Source of the DNA: DYRB01 sp963802205
Lineage (GTDB): Bacteria; Pseudomonadota; Gammaproteobacteria; Chromatiales; Chromatiaceae
Reading direction: 5' to 3'
Length of the DNA stretch: 64,000 nt
Assembly (NCBI GenBank): GCA_963802205.1
Contig: CAWDHW010000019.1
Span: forward strand, 1-64,000
The notes below the pieces were generated by a model. The model ran no database searches. It saw only the letters and a program-made list of their open reading frames with translations, and had not been told where the DNA came from. A program made the position numbers and the translations under genes. How positions within the stretch are numbered: the stretch's first letter is position 1; each line of letters starts with the position of its first letter. Below, piece after piece: positions 54,028-63,304 of the stretch.

Positions 54028-55322
54028 ATGAATTCACGTACAGCACAACGGCAGGATGGGAACACTGCCTGGCACACACTAAGGCTGATCCTGCTGGTTG
54101 GCACCCTGGGCGGTGTCCTCGCCGGTTGTTCGAGCGCACCGGAACGTATCGAGGCGCCGGTCGTCCAACGCGACCGATCCGGTATCCCGGATGCGGTTCC
54201 CAGGGTGGAACCGCGTAGCCGCTCCGGGAACATGGCATCCTACACCGTCCGCGGACGGCGCTACTTCACCAAGGACGACAGTGCGGGCCATGTGGAGCGC
54301 GGTATCGCCTCCTGGTACGGTCCTGGCTTCCACGGGCGCAAGACCAGCAATGGCGAGCCCTACGACATGAACGCCATGACTGCTGCCCACAAGACCCTGC
54401 CCTTGCCCACCTATGCCCGCGTTACCAACCTGCAAAATGGGAAGACCGCCGTGGTGCGGATCAACGACCGCGGCCCCTTCCACGGGCCCCGGGTGATTGA
54501 CCTCTCCCGCGCCGCCGCGACCAAGCTCGGTGTCATCGGCACCGGAACCGCCGAGGTGGAGGTGCGGGCCCTGGACCCGTTGACTACCGAGCCCTCCGCG
54601 CCCAATCCCTTCCTGATCGCCGCCAACAAGCCCAAGGCGGCGGCCCAACCGCAGCCCTTCGTCGATTCCCTGGCAGAGTTCGGCACGGCGCGGTTTGAAG
54701 CCCCCACGGCCCCCGTGTTGGCGGACAGCGGTCGTTCTGCGGCGTCGGAGGCCACGCGCCCCTTCCCCCAACCGGCGCGTCAGTCTGAGCTGGCAAAGGC
54801 GCGGGAGTTGGTGGTTGCCGAACGCCCGACTCAGAAGACCAGGGCCGAATCCCCCGCTGAGGCCAAGGCGACCAAGGCTGAGGCCCGCCTGGCGGCGAAG
54901 GAGGCCGAGGCCAAGGCCCGCGTGGCAGCGAAGGAGGCCAAGGCCGAGTCCCGTTTGGCCGCCAAGGACACCAAGGCAGCGAAGGGCAAGTCCCTGGCCG
55001 AGGTGAGTCCCAAGGGCGGCAAGGTGGATAAGACAGCCAAGGTCGAGAGAAGCCCGAGAAGGCCGGGAAATCCGATAAGGGCGGTTCTGGCATGTACGTG
55101 CAGGTGGGCGCCTTCGGCGACCGCGCCAATGCCGAGCAGTTGCGCAAGCGCCTGGTCAAGGAACTGGCCAAGCACCAGGTCCAGGTCCGCAGCATCGACG
55201 GCAAGGCATCCCAACTCTACAAGGTCCAGGTCGGCCCCCTGAACTCTCGGGCCAAGGCGAGCGATGTCTCCCAGCAGCTCGCCGCCCTGGGTGTGACCAA
55301 GGCCCACGTGGTGGTGGAGTAG
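54028..55322 (+). CDS. rlpA: Septal ring lytic transglycosylase RlpA, frameshifted
   Basis: ATG 54028 with GGACGGGA upstream. Lipoprotein (LLVGTLGGVLAGCSSAPE). Double-psi beta-barrel domain: GIASWYGPGFHGRKTSNGE, TYARVTNLQNGKTAVVRIND, RGPFHGPRVIDLSRAAA. A Lys/Ala/Glu-rich linker with repeats of the type AKEAEAKARVAAKEAKAESR leads to a C-terminal SPOR domain (MYVQVGAFGDRANAEQLRKR...VQVGPLNSRAKA) that binds denuded glycan. The frame shifts near 55050 (GTCGAGAGAAGCC): one base missing or two extra. Both domains are otherwise intact. Part of the mltB-rlpA-dacA order. Confidence 0.9.
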
Positions 55323-55353
55323 ATCAGCGGACCGAGACGGTCCATACCTTCAC

Positions 55354-55383
55354 GCCCTGCCGCGGAGCCTTTCGCGGCAGGGC
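55354..55383. terminator. Hairpin between rlpA and dacA
   Basis: GCCCTGCCGCG pairs perfectly with CGCGGCAGGGC around an eight-base loop (GAGCCTTT). A T7 tract (about 55417-55423) lies 34 bases downstream rather than immediately after, so factor-independent termination is uncertain. TATAAA at 55471-55476, 53 bases before the dacA ATG, is a possible -10 for a separate dacA promoter. Confidence 0.5.
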
Positions 55384-55528
55384 CCGTCGTCCCTGCCGCT
55401 TCTGCGGATTTCCCCCTTTTTTTACAGCCTGTTACGGGCGTCCGAAAGGTGAAAGTCCGCGCCGTAAAGGTATAAAATGGCCGCCCTTTGCGGGCCCCCT
55501 CTTGTCATTGTCCAACGGAACCACGCCG

Positions 55529-56734
55529 ATGAAGTCCGTCGCCTTGCCTTTGCTCCTGTTGTGGCTGCTGCCTGCCCTGGTGGCGGCGGAGCCGAGCCCC
55601 AAGGCCCAATCCAAGGTCCCGTCCAAGGCCACGGCGGTCGCCGCCGCGCCGGCCTCCGTCTCCGGCTCGGCCCTGGCCCCGCCGGAACTGGCGGCCAAGG
55701 GCTACCTGTTGGTGGCTCACCCCGGCGGCCAGGCCCTGGTGGAGTCCCAGGCGGATGAGCGCCTGGACCCCGCCAGCCTCACCAAGATTCTCACCGCCTA
55801 TGTGGTCTTCCACGAGTTGGCGGCGGGGCATATCGCCCTCAACGATGAGGTCCTGATCAGCGAGCATGCCTGGCGTACCGGCGGCTCGCGCATGTTCGCC
55901 GAGCTTGGCAAGAAGATCTCCCTGGAGGAATTGGTCAAGGGCATGGTCATCCAGTCCGGCAACGACGCCAGCGTTGCCCTGGCGGAGCATGTGGCCGGCA
56001 ATGAGGAGTCCTTCGCCAAGCTCATGAACGAGCACGCCCGGCGCCTGGGGATGACCAACAGCCATTTCACCAATGCCACCGGCCTGCCAGACCCCGAGCA
56101 CTACTCTACGGCGCGGGACCTGTCCAAGGTCACAGAGGCGACCATCCGCGAATTCCCCGATTACTACGCCTGGTACGGGATCAAGGAGTACCTCTACAAC
56201 AACATCAAGCAGCACAACCGCAACCGCCTGCTGTGGCGCGACGACGCCGTGGACGGGGTCAAGACCGGTCACACCAAGGATGCCGGCTATTGTCTGGTGG
56301 CCTCCGCCAAACGCGACGGCATGCGCCTGACCTCGGTGATCCTCGGGGCCGAGAGCGAGGAGGCCCGCGCCAAGGCCAGCCTGGCCTTGCTCAACTATGG
56401 TTTCCGCGCCTTCGAGGGCCACGCCCTCTATGCCCCGGGCCAGACGCTCGAGAGCCTGCGCATCTGGATGGGCGAGGTCAAAGAACTGCCAGTGGGTCCG
56501 GATGGGGAGGTCTATGCCACCATCCCGCGCGGGTCCTATGACCAGCTCTCGGCCCACATCCAGAAGAACCCCGATCTGGTCGCACCGGTGGCCAAGGGGG
56601 ATCGTGTCGGCGACATCGTCGTCTCCCTGGGGGACAAGGAGATCGGCCGCCAACCCCTGGTGGCCCTGCGCGACGTGGCGGAGGGTGGGCTCTGGGCCAA
56701 GATCCGCGATACGGTGCTGCGCTGGTTCTCCTAG
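55529..56734 (+). CDS. dacA: D-alanyl-D-alanine carboxypeptidase (PBP5/6 type)
   Basis: 401 residues from ATG 55529 (MKSVALPLLLLWLLPALVAA, signal peptide). Active-site serine and lysine in DPASLTKILTAYVVF (SLTK), SGN in MVIQSGNDASVALAEH and KTG in VDGVKTGHTKDAGYC. C-terminal PBP5 domain (PRGSYDQLSAHIQKNPDLVA) and an amphipathic anchor helix LWAKIRDTVLRWFS. Trims pentapeptide side chains in the periplasm. An unusual Ala/Ser/Lys-rich stretch of about 30 residues follows the signal. Confidence 0.96.
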   Translation: MKSVALPLLLLWLLPALVAAEPSPKAQSKVPSKATAVAAAPASVSGSALAPPELAAKGYLLVAHPGGQALVESQADERLDPASLTKILTAYVVFHELAAGHIALNDEVLISEHAWRTGGSRMFAELGKKISLEELVKGMVIQSGNDASVALAEHVAGNEESFAKLMNEHARRLGMTNSHFTNATGLPDPEHYSTARDLSKVTEATIREFPDYYAWYGIKEYLYNNIKQHNRNRLLWRDDAVDGVKTGHTKDAGYCLVASAKRDGMRLTSVILGAESEEARAKASLALLNYGFRAFEGHALYAPGQTLESLRIWMGEVKELPVGPDGEVYATIPRGSYDQLSAHIQKNPDLVAPVAKGDRVGDIVVSLGDKEIGRQPLVALRDVAEGGLWAKIRDTVLRWFS

Positions 56735-56736
56735 CG

Positions 56737-57000
56737 ATGTCGGAAGAGACCCTGCTCGAGTTTCCCTGCGTCTTTCCCATCAAGGCCATGGGGCGGGCGG
56801 ATGGGGATATCGCCGGGGTGGTGGTGGAGATTGTCCGCCGCCACGCCCCGTGCCTCGACGAGAGCCGGATGACCCTGCGCCCGAGCAGCGAGGGCAAATG
56901 GGTGGCGGTCACCCTCACCATCACGGCCACCAGCAAGGCCCAACTCGACGCCATCTACAGCGACCTCACCGCCCACGACCAGATCGTTTGGGCCCTGTGA
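56737..57000 (+). CDS. ybeD: YbeD family protein (DUF493)
   Basis: 87 residues, starting two bases after dacA. Small ferredoxin-like fold protein recognised by LLEFPCVFPIKAMGRADGD and WVAVTLTITATSKAQLDAIY, ending LTAHDQIVWAL. The role is not established; its position between dacA and lipB is conserved in gammaproteobacteria. Confidence 0.95.
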   Translation: MSEETLLEFPCVFPIKAMGRADGDIAGVVVEIVRRHAPCLDESRMTLRPSSEGKWVAVTLTITATSKAQLDAIYSDLTAHDQIVWAL

Positions 57001-57638
57001 CCGGGTCCGACGGGCCGACTCTGCACCTGCGCCGCCTGGGACTGGTCGACTATGCGGCGACCTGGGCGGAGATGCGTGCCTTCACCGAAGCCCGAACTGC
57101 CGGCAGCGACGATGAGCTTTGGCTGCTGCAACACCCCCCCGTCTTCACCCTCGGTCAGGCGGGGCGGCCGGAACACATCCTCGCCCCCGGGGCCATCCCG
57201 GTGGTCCAGAGCGACCGCGGCGGCCAGGTCACCTACCACGGCCCGGGTCAGATCGTCGCCTATCTCCTGCTGGATCTGCGCCGCGCCGGGCTGGGGGTGA
57301 AGGGGTTGGTGCAACTGCTGGAGCAGGCGGTCATAGACCTCCTGGCCGACGTTGGCATCCAGGCCCAGGCCCGGGCCGATGCCCCCGGGGTCTATGTGGC
57401 CGGGGCCAAGATCGCCTCCCTTGGCCTGCGTGTGCGCAGGGGTTGCAGCTATCACGGCCTGGCCCTGAATGTGGACATGGACCTGGGGCCCTTCGTCCGC
57501 ATCAACCCCTGCGGCTATCCTGGGCTGGCCGTCACCCAGCTTGCCGATCTGGGGGGCCTGCGTGACCTGGACCAGGTGGGGACGGCGCTGTACCGGCAGA
57601 TCCAGGGGAAACTTGCCGCTGTGCCTGACGTGGGCTAG
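56997..57638 (+). CDS. lipB: Octanoyltransferase LipB
   Basis: 213 residues from GTG 56997, overlapping ybeD by four bases (GTGA). Transfers octanoyl from acyl carrier protein to lipoyl domains. Conserved RGGQVTYHGPGQIVAYLLLD, the lysine in GAKIASLGLRVRRGCSYHGL and ALNVDMDLGPFVRINPCGYP with the catalytic Cys. The stop TAG is itself part of the CTAG flank of the 150-bp element, which begins at the next base. lipA, the usual next gene, is not here. Confidence 0.96.
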   Translation: MTGSDGPTLHLRRLGLVDYAATWAEMRAFTEARTAGSDDELWLLQHPPVFTLGQAGRPEHILAPGAIPVVQSDRGGQVTYHGPGQIVAYLLLDLRRAGLGVKGLVQLLEQAVIDLLADVGIQAQARADAPGVYVAGAKIASLGLRVRRGCSYHGLALNVDMDLGPFVRINPCGYPGLAVTQLADLGGLRDLDQVGTALYRQIQGKLAAVPDVG

Positions 57639-57788
57639 GGAAGCGCTGATTAAAGCGCTCCCCGTGCGGGGCAGGGATGCCCCGCCATTTTCGACGGCTG
57701 TAAGCCGTTGAACATGGAGCGCCCCGGGAGTCGCGCCTTGCGGGGCGCGAGCTGATTAAAGCCAAGGATGGCTTTAATCAGCATCTCC
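57639..57788. mobile_element. 150-bp MITE-like element, copy 2 (family A)
   Basis: Same 150-bp element as 34240-34389, with seven differences. It is flanked by CTAG on both sides (57635-57638, 57789-57792). In the right-hand hairpin, copy 1 has GAGTAAAG/CTTTACTC and copy 2 GATTAAAG/CTTTAATC: the two arms changed together, keeping the stem paired. Inserted exactly at the lipB stop codon without altering it. Confidence 0.8.
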
Positions 57789-57892
57789 CTAGGTCCCCCT
57801 GGTCCGGGGGTTCAGGCACCCAACGCCGCGTTCTCGGCGCGCAGACGCTCCAGTTCGGTGTCTGGACTGTCCGCTGAACGGGTACGCTCGGA

Positions 57893-58918
57893 TTACTCCC
57901 AGCGAAACAGCCGCGCGGCGACTGTGAGTAGCGCCAGCGCCAGCACGGCCAGCAGGCCGATCTCCGGCAGGACCTCCAGGACCCCAGCCCCGTCGATCAT
58001 GATCCGCCTGGCTGCGGCGACCATGTGCGTGACGGGCAAGACCTGGGACAGGGCCTGGGCGGCAGGGCTGGTCCCCTCCATGGAAAACCAGACCCCGGAC
58101 AACAGCAGCATGGGCCAGGAGATGAGGTTGAGGATGCCGTCGGCCAGCTCCTCGGTGCGCAGTCGTGCGGAGACGATCAGACCCAGGCTGATCAGGCACA
58201 GGGCCCCGGAGAGGAAGACCAGGATCAGGGCCGGGTAGGAGCCGCGCATGGGGAAGCTGAGGAACGCGCAAGCGCCCAGGTAGACGATCAGGCTGGCCCC
58301 GAGCACCACCAGGAGCCGCGAGAGGACCTGGGCGGCGAGAAACTCGAAAGGGGTCAGCGGCGTCGCCTTGAGGCGGCGCAGGACGCCGTTCTTGCGGTAG
58401 CGCACCACCACGAAGCCGACCCCCCAGAGGCTGCTGAACATCACGTTCATGGCCAGCACCCCGGGCAGCACCCAGTCCGCGTAGCTCAGGGCCTCGCCGG
58501 TCACGGTTTGCCGTTGGGGGGCCTGCCCTTCCGGCGGCCCGGCATAGGCCCCCAGCAACAGGCGCTCGGCCAGGTAGCCGCGGGGTGAGTCGAGGTTGAC
58601 CCAGTAGCCCGGGGTGCCGCTCAGGTCGAGCAGCAGGTCGAGCTGGTGGCGCTCCACCTTTGGCACGCCCTCGCCCGGGGCGTCCACCGGGACGAAGGTG
58701 ACATGGCGCGTGGCGAGGAAGGACGACGCCGTGCCGGCAGGTCCGTCCGGGCCGCGGATGACCCCGATCTTGAGCAGGTCCTCGGGTGGGCCGCCGAAGA
58801 TGAAGGCGAAGGCCAGTACCATCAGGATCGGCATGAAGATGTTCCAACCGAGTCCGGCGCGGTCGCGGTAGAACTCCCGGTTGCGGGCGACCAGAATCGC
58901 GAGGATGCGGCGCCACAT
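57893..58918 (-). CDS. ABC-2 type transporter permease
   Basis: 341 residues. One N-terminal helix (FMPILMVLAFAFIFGG), an extracytoplasmic domain of about 120 residues, then five helices in the C-terminal half (VLPGVLAMNVMFSSLWGVGF, LLVVLGASLIVYLGACAFL, GLLAVLALALLTVAARLF). The short motif YRKNGVLRRLKATPLTPFEF is typical of ABC-2 exporters of the YhhJ/drug or Nod type. Its start lies one base before the end of the ATPase gene, so the two are coupled. Substrate unknown. Confidence 0.88.
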   Translation of the reverse strand: MWRRILAILVARNREFYRDRAGLGWNIFMPILMVLAFAFIFGGPPEDLLKIGVIRGPDGPAGTASSFLATRHVTFVPVDAPGEGVPKVERHQLDLLLDLSGTPGYWVNLDSPRGYLAERLLLGAYAGPPEGQAPQRQTVTGEALSYADWVLPGVLAMNVMFSSLWGVGFVVVRYRKNGVLRRLKATPLTPFEFLAAQVLSRLLVVLGASLIVYLGACAFLSFPMRGSYPALILVFLSGALCLISLGLIVSARLRTEELADGILNLISWPMLLLSGVWFSMEGTSPAAQALSQVLPVTHMVAAARRIMIDGAGVLEVLPEIGLLAVLALALLTVAARLFRWE

Positions 58919-58919
58919 G

Positions 58920-59801
58920 TCAGGTCCTCAGGGCGTGCCCGGTCAGCTTGAGGAAAAGGTCCTCGAGGGTTGGCGTCTCCACCCGTAGCTCCGTCAGGTT
59001 GGCCCCGATACGTTCCAGGTGCTCCAGGATGGGGCGTACGTCGTCGCTGTAGATCTCGATGGTACCGCCGCGGACCATGGCGCCCTCGGGCAGTGGCTCG
59101 GCAGCGGGCCAGGACCCGTGCGGGAGGCGCACCGCCGTGGCCGGAAAGTGCGCTCGCACCAGCCCCTGGGGCGGGCCCTGGGCGACGATACGGCCGCGAT
59201 CGACGATGGCGACCTCGTCGCACAGATGCTGCGCCTCCTCCATGTAGTGGGTGGTCAGCAGGATGGTCTTGCCGCGGCCGCGCGCGGTCTCGATCAGTCC
59301 CCAGAAGTTGCGTCTGGACTGGGGGTCTAGGCCGGTGGTGGGCTCGTCGAGGAAGACGAGCTCCGGGTCGTTGATCAGGGCGATGGCCAGCAGGAGCCGC
59401 TGGCGCTGGCCGCCGGAGAGGTGGCGGGTGTCGCGGTCCAGGATCTCCCCCAGGTTGCACAGGGCGACCAGCTCGGCGCGGTCGGCCGTTCTTTCATACA
59501 GGCTCGCGAACAGGGTCAGGGACTCGGCCACGGTCTGGAAGTCCTGCAACGCGGTGGCCTGGAACTGGATGCCGATGGCCTCGCGATAGGCTGCATCCAG
59601 AGGTCGGCCCCGGAACAGTACGGCCCCGCGGCTCGGGGCCTGGATGCCCTCCAGCAGCTCCAGGGTTGTGGTCTTGCCCGCCCCGTTCGGCCCGAGCAGG
59701 CCGAAGCACTGGCCCTGGCGGACGTGGAAGGAGATCCCATCCACCGCGCGCACGCCGGGGTATAGGCGGACCAGGTCGCGGGCCTCGATCAGTATGTCCA
59801 T
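58920..59801 (-). CDS. ABC transporter ATP-binding protein
   Basis: 293 residues from ATG 59801 (MDILIEARDLVRLYPGVRAV), GGGGAA upstream. Walker A GPNGAGKTTT, Q-loop FQATALQDFQTV, signature LSGGQRQRLLLAIALI, Walker B ELVFLDEPTTGLDPQ, H-loop LLTTHYMEEAQ. CcmA/drug-resistance class, which pairs with ABC-2 permeases. The C-terminal about 70 residues form the regulatory tail. Preceded by a tandem ACTCAAC repeat, a possible regulator site. Confidence 0.92.
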   Translation of the reverse strand: MDILIEARDLVRLYPGVRAVDGISFHVRQGQCFGLLGPNGAGKTTTLELLEGIQAPSRGAVLFRGRPLDAAYREAIGIQFQATALQDFQTVAESLTLFASLYERTADRAELVALCNLGEILDRDTRHLSGGQRQRLLLAIALINDPELVFLDEPTTGLDPQSRRNFWGLIETARGRGKTILLTTHYMEEAQHLCDEVAIVDRGRIVAQGPPQGLVRAHFPATAVRLPHGSWPAAEPLPEGAMVRGGTIEIYSDDVRPILEHLERIGANLTELRVETPTLEDLFLKLTGHALRT

Positions 59802-59847
59802 GGTTCCCCAGGCCTGGCTGTCTCTGCCTCTCTTTTCTGAGCGATAC

Positions 59848-59864
59848 ACTCAACTATACTCAAC
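59848..59864 (-). promoter_or_regulatory. Direct repeat upstream of the ABC exporter
   Basis: On the minus strand GTTGAGT ATA GTTGAGT: two identical heptamers ten bases apart, i.e. on the same face of the helix, 47 bases before the ATPase start. It includes TATAGT, a possible -10 element. Suggests a regulator binding over the promoter. Confidence 0.45.
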
Positions 59865-60007
59865 CTTCCAGGACGGGTGAGCAGTCGGCTGCACATCAAG
59901 AGGAAGGTCAGCCGTTCTGACCATCTCGACTGGTTACCGGCTATCGCAGCCAGCGCCCCAGGGTCTGCACGCCGGCATTTCCCAACCCAATAAGCAAGAG
60001 GTGCGAA

Positions 60008-60367
60008 ATGGAAAAGGCAGAACTGAAGAGTTTTGAGAGACCGGATGAGGTTCGGGAATTCCCGAAAGGCCGGGTCGAATTGATCAAGATCGGTGGCGCA
60101 ACGATTGGTCGCGCGATCTTCGAGCCGGGTTGGAGATGGGCAACATCTGTCCAGCCTATCGCCAACACGAAAAGCTGTGAGGCCCCTCATTTCCAGTATC
60201 ACGTTGCAGGTACGATGAAAATCGTGATGGATGACGGGACCGAGCTGGAATGCAATCCCGGCGACGTTTCGCTCCTCCCATCCGGCCACGACGCCTGGGT
60301 GGTGGGAAACGAGTCGGCGGTCGTCGTGGACTTCCATGGCATGATCGACTACGCGAGGTCCAAGTAG
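60008..60367 (+). CDS. Small cupin-domain protein
   Basis: 119 residues from ATG 60008 (GAGG upstream). Single cupin barrel: ATIGRAIFEPGWRWATSVQP, the first motif with CEAPHFQYHVAGTMKIVMDD (His ligands) and the second with NPGDVSLLPSGHDAWVVGNE. Mononuclear metal binding is likely; no enzyme activity can be assigned. Divergent from the ABC exporter. Confidence 0.85.
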   Translation: MEKAELKSFERPDEVREFPKGRVELIKIGGATIGRAIFEPGWRWATSVQPIANTKSCEAPHFQYHVAGTMKIVMDDGTELECNPGDVSLLPSGHDAWVVGNESAVVVDFHGMIDYARSK

Positions 60368-60495
60368 CTGTAAGCGGGCAGTGGCCCTGTGTGCTGGCAA
60401 GACCAACCGACAAACGGTCGCAGCGGACGGCACCGCAGGCCGCCGCTGCACCCATCCCGTTACATGCATCGGTACGCTTGGCACCTCAGGATACC

Positions 60496-61830
60496 CTACA
60501 GGACTTTGACGTAGACTTGGGAGTTGCGCCGGTAGTTGTACAGGGCCTGCTTCTCGGCCGGCAGATCGGTGAGGCCGCCGGGCTCGAAACCACGCTCACG
60601 GAACCAGTGGGCAGTCTGGGTGGTGAGGACGAACAGGCGCTTGAGGCCCTGGCGGCGGGCAACGCCCTCGATGTGGGACAGAAGCTTTTCGCCGCGACGC
60701 TGATTGCGGTACTCCGGATGCACGGCGACGCAGGCGAGTTCCCCCGATGCCTCCGCCGGGTAGGGATTGAGGGCGGCGCAGGCAAGGGCAGTCCCGTCGC
60801 GCTCCATGACGAAGAAGCGGTCGATCTCGCCCTCGATCTGCTCCTGGGAACGTGGTACCAGGATGCCCGCCTGCTCCAGGGGGTGCAGCAGCTCCATGAT
60901 TCCGGTGACGTCCTCGACTCGGGCCAGGCGCAGGTTCTCGTAGGGCTCCCCGGAGATCAGGGTGCCGATGCCGTCACGGGTGAACAACTCTCGCAGCAGG
61001 GCGCCATGGACCTGGCGCGGGACCAGATGGACCCTTCTCACGCCGCTGCGGCAGGCCAGGGCGGCGGCCCTCAGGCAGGCGGCGATCTCCAGGGGTGGCG
61101 GCGTTTCCGCCGCGAGGAGCCCGGCGACCTCCTGGGCCAGGACATTCGAGATGGGGTGGCCCTGGGCGTCCTCCAGGCCTGCCGATTCGGTGAGGAAGAT
61201 CAGCTTGTCCGCCCCCAGGGTGGCGGCGGCGGACCCCGCCACGTCCGCAGCACTCAGGTTGAAGACCTCGCCGGTGGGGGAGTAGCCGATGGGGGGCATG
61301 AGGGCGACGGCACCGTCGTCCAGGCGCTGTTGCAGGGAGCGCCGATCGATACGGCGCACGGCCCCGGTGTGGCGGTGGTCGATGCCATCGATGACGCCGA
61401 GGGGGCGGGCGGTGACGAAGTTCCCCGAGGCCACCGGGATGCGCACCCCGGCCATGGGGGAGTTGGCAAGGCCCAGGGACAGCAGCGCCTCCAGCTCCAC
61501 TCGCACCGCGCCGGCAGCCTCCTTGACGCAGGCCAGGGCGGCGTCGTCGGTGATGCGCAGGTCATTGGCGTAGTGGATCTCTGCGCCCCGCAGGGCGAGG
61601 CGCTCCTCGATCTGGGGGCGTGCCCCGTGGACCAACACCAGGCGGATGCCGAGCCCATGGAGCAGGGCAATGTCATGCACCAGCCCGCTCAACCCTGGCG
61701 CGGCGACGGCCTCGCCGCCGAAGGCGATGACGAAGGTGCACCCGCGGTGGGCGTGGATGTAGGGCGTGGCCTGGCGGAACCAGGCGACGAAGGGGTCCGG
61801 GGACTGGCCGCCGGTAGCGGTGCTTGGCAT
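60496..61830 (-). CDS. argA: Amino-acid N-acetyltransferase (N-acetylglutamate synthase)
   Basis: 444 residues, normal length. First committed step of arginine synthesis. N-terminal amino acid kinase-like domain (FVIAFGGEAVAAPGLSGLVH, LVLVHGARPQIEERLALRG) that senses arginine, and a C-terminal GNAT domain (ELACVAVHPEYRNQRRGEKL) with RLFVLTTQTAHWFRERGFEP. Lies 13 bp downstream of pilR's stop on the same strand, but with no functional link expected. Confidence 0.97.
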   Translation of the reverse strand: MPSTATGGQSPDPFVAWFRQATPYIHAHRGCTFVIAFGGEAVAAPGLSGLVHDIALLHGLGIRLVLVHGARPQIEERLALRGAEIHYANDLRITDDAALACVKEAAGAVRVELEALLSLGLANSPMAGVRIPVASGNFVTARPLGVIDGIDHRHTGAVRRIDRRSLQQRLDDGAVALMPPIGYSPTGEVFNLSAADVAGSAAATLGADKLIFLTESAGLEDAQGHPISNVLAQEVAGLLAAETPPPLEIAACLRAAALACRSGVRRVHLVPRQVHGALLRELFTRDGIGTLISGEPYENLRLARVEDVTGIMELLHPLEQAGILVPRSQEQIEGEIDRFFVMERDGTALACAALNPYPAEASGELACVAVHPEYRNQRRGEKLLSHIEGVARRQGLKRLFVLTTQTAHWFRERGFEPGGLTDLPAEKQALYNYRRNSQVYVKVL

Positions 61831-61843
61831 CTCGATTCCTAAA

Positions 61844-63277
61844 TCAATTCAACCCAAGTTTGCCCAGGCGATAGCGCAGGGCGCGCAAGGTCATCCCGAG
61901 TTTGCGCGCTGCCGCGGTGCGATTCCAGCGCGTCTCCTCCAGGGTCTTGAGGATGGTTTGACGTTCGACCTCGCCGAGGTAGTCCCCCAGCGGAGCCTGG
62001 CCTGCGGCGGGTCCGTCGGCGGGCATTGGACCTTCTGCGGGCGGATCGGCCGCGAGGGCCTGAACCAGTGGTCGCGCGTCGGGCCTTGGCCCAACTGCGG
62101 GCGCTGCGGGCCTCTCCCCCGGGTTTGCCAGGGGCAGCAGCAGATCCTCCTCGTCAATGGTGGCGCCATCGCCTAAGGTGCTGGCACGTTCCAGGATGTT
62201 CTCCAGTTCCCGCACATTGCCGGGGAAGGCGTGGTGGCGGAGGCTGGTCAGGGCCGCAGCGGTAAGCCTGGCCGGGGCATCGTTGGCTTGCCCCGCAATC
62301 CGCCTCAGGATGTGCTCGGCCAGGGGTGCGATGTCTTCCGGGCGCTCGCGCAGCGGCGGCAGGCGCAGCTCAATGACATCGATCCGGTAGAACAGATCCT
62401 GGCGGAAGGTGCGGCGCTCGACTTCGCGGCTCAGGTCGCGGTGGCTGGCGCTGATGATACGCGTATCCACCGCGACCTCCTGGTGGGCGCCCACCGGGCG
62501 CACGGACTTCTCCTGGATGGCACGCAGCAGTTTGACCTGGGCAGCCAGGGGCAGGTCCGCGACCTCGTCGAGAAACAGGGTCCCTCCGTCGGCGGCCTGA
62601 AACAGCCCGACCTTGTCGGCAACGGCCCCGGTGAAACTGCCCTTGCGGTGCCCAAACAATTCACTCTCCATCAGGTCCTGGGGGATGGCCCCGCAGTTGA
62701 CCGGGACAAAGGGACTGTCGGCCCTGGGGCCCTGGGCGTGGATTAGCCGCGCGGCCAACTCCTTTCCAGTCCCACTCTCGCCGCTGATGAACACGGGCGC
62801 CTGGCTGCGTGCGAGCTTGCCGATGAGGCGGCGTATCTCGTGCATCTGCGGTGAGTCCCCCAGGAGCTCGGTCGTCGGCGGCCGGCGGCCGGACCCGGAA
62901 CGACCTGCCGGTCCCAGGCGCAGGGCCGACTCGACCAGTCGTCGCAGGAGATTTAAGTCCACCGGTTTGGAGACGAAGTCGAAGGCCCCGGCCTTCATCG
63001 CGGCGACCGCGGACTCCATGCTCCCGTGGGCCGTGATCATCGCCACCGGGAGGTTGGGGTAGCCCTCGGCGATGTGGCGGACCAGATCGATGCCACTGCC
63101 ATCCGGGAGCCCCATGTCCGTCAGACAGAGGTCGAATCCGTCGGTGGCGAGGACCTGGATCGCCGAACCGACGGACCCGGCCGTGCGGGACTCGATGCCC
63201 ATGCGCCGGAGGGTGATGCTGAGGAGGTCGCAGATATCGTCTTCATCGTCGACGATCAGTGCGCGGGCCTTAATCAT
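61844..63277 (-). CDS. pilR: Sigma-54-dependent response regulator PilR
   Basis: 477 residues. Receiver (ALIVDDEDDICDLLSITLRR, phospho-Asp in CLTDMGLPDGSG, Lys in FVSKPVD), AAA+ domain (Walker A GESGTGKE, sigma-54 contact loop GSFTGAV, Walker B GTLFLDEVADLP) and a Fis-type HTH (NRTAAARKLGMTLRALRYRL). With PilS it drives type IV pilin expression through sigma-54. An unusually Pro/Ala-rich linker of about 50 residues separates the AAA+ domain and the HTH. NtrX-like identity is possible, but the partner kinase resembles PilS. Confidence 0.9.
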   Translation of the reverse strand: MIKARALIVDDEDDICDLLSITLRRMGIESRTAGSVGSAIQVLATDGFDLCLTDMGLPDGSGIDLVRHIAEGYPNLPVAMITAHGSMESAVAAMKAGAFDFVSKPVDLNLLRRLVESALRLGPAGRSGSGRRPPTTELLGDSPQMHEIRRLIGKLARSQAPVFISGESGTGKELAARLIHAQGPRADSPFVPVNCGAIPQDLMESELFGHRKGSFTGAVADKVGLFQAADGGTLFLDEVADLPLAAQVKLLRAIQEKSVRPVGAHQEVAVDTRIISASHRDLSREVERRTFRQDLFYRIDVIELRLPPLRERPEDIAPLAEHILRRIAGQANDAPARLTAAALTSLRHHAFPGNVRELENILERASTLGDGATIDEEDLLLPLANPGERPAAPAVGPRPDARPLVQALAADPPAEGPMPADGPAAGQAPLGDYLGEVERQTILKTLEETRWNRTAAARKLGMTLRALRYRLGKLGLN

Positions 63278-63304
63278 GGTCGTGGCGTGGCCGAGAGGTC
63301 AGGA

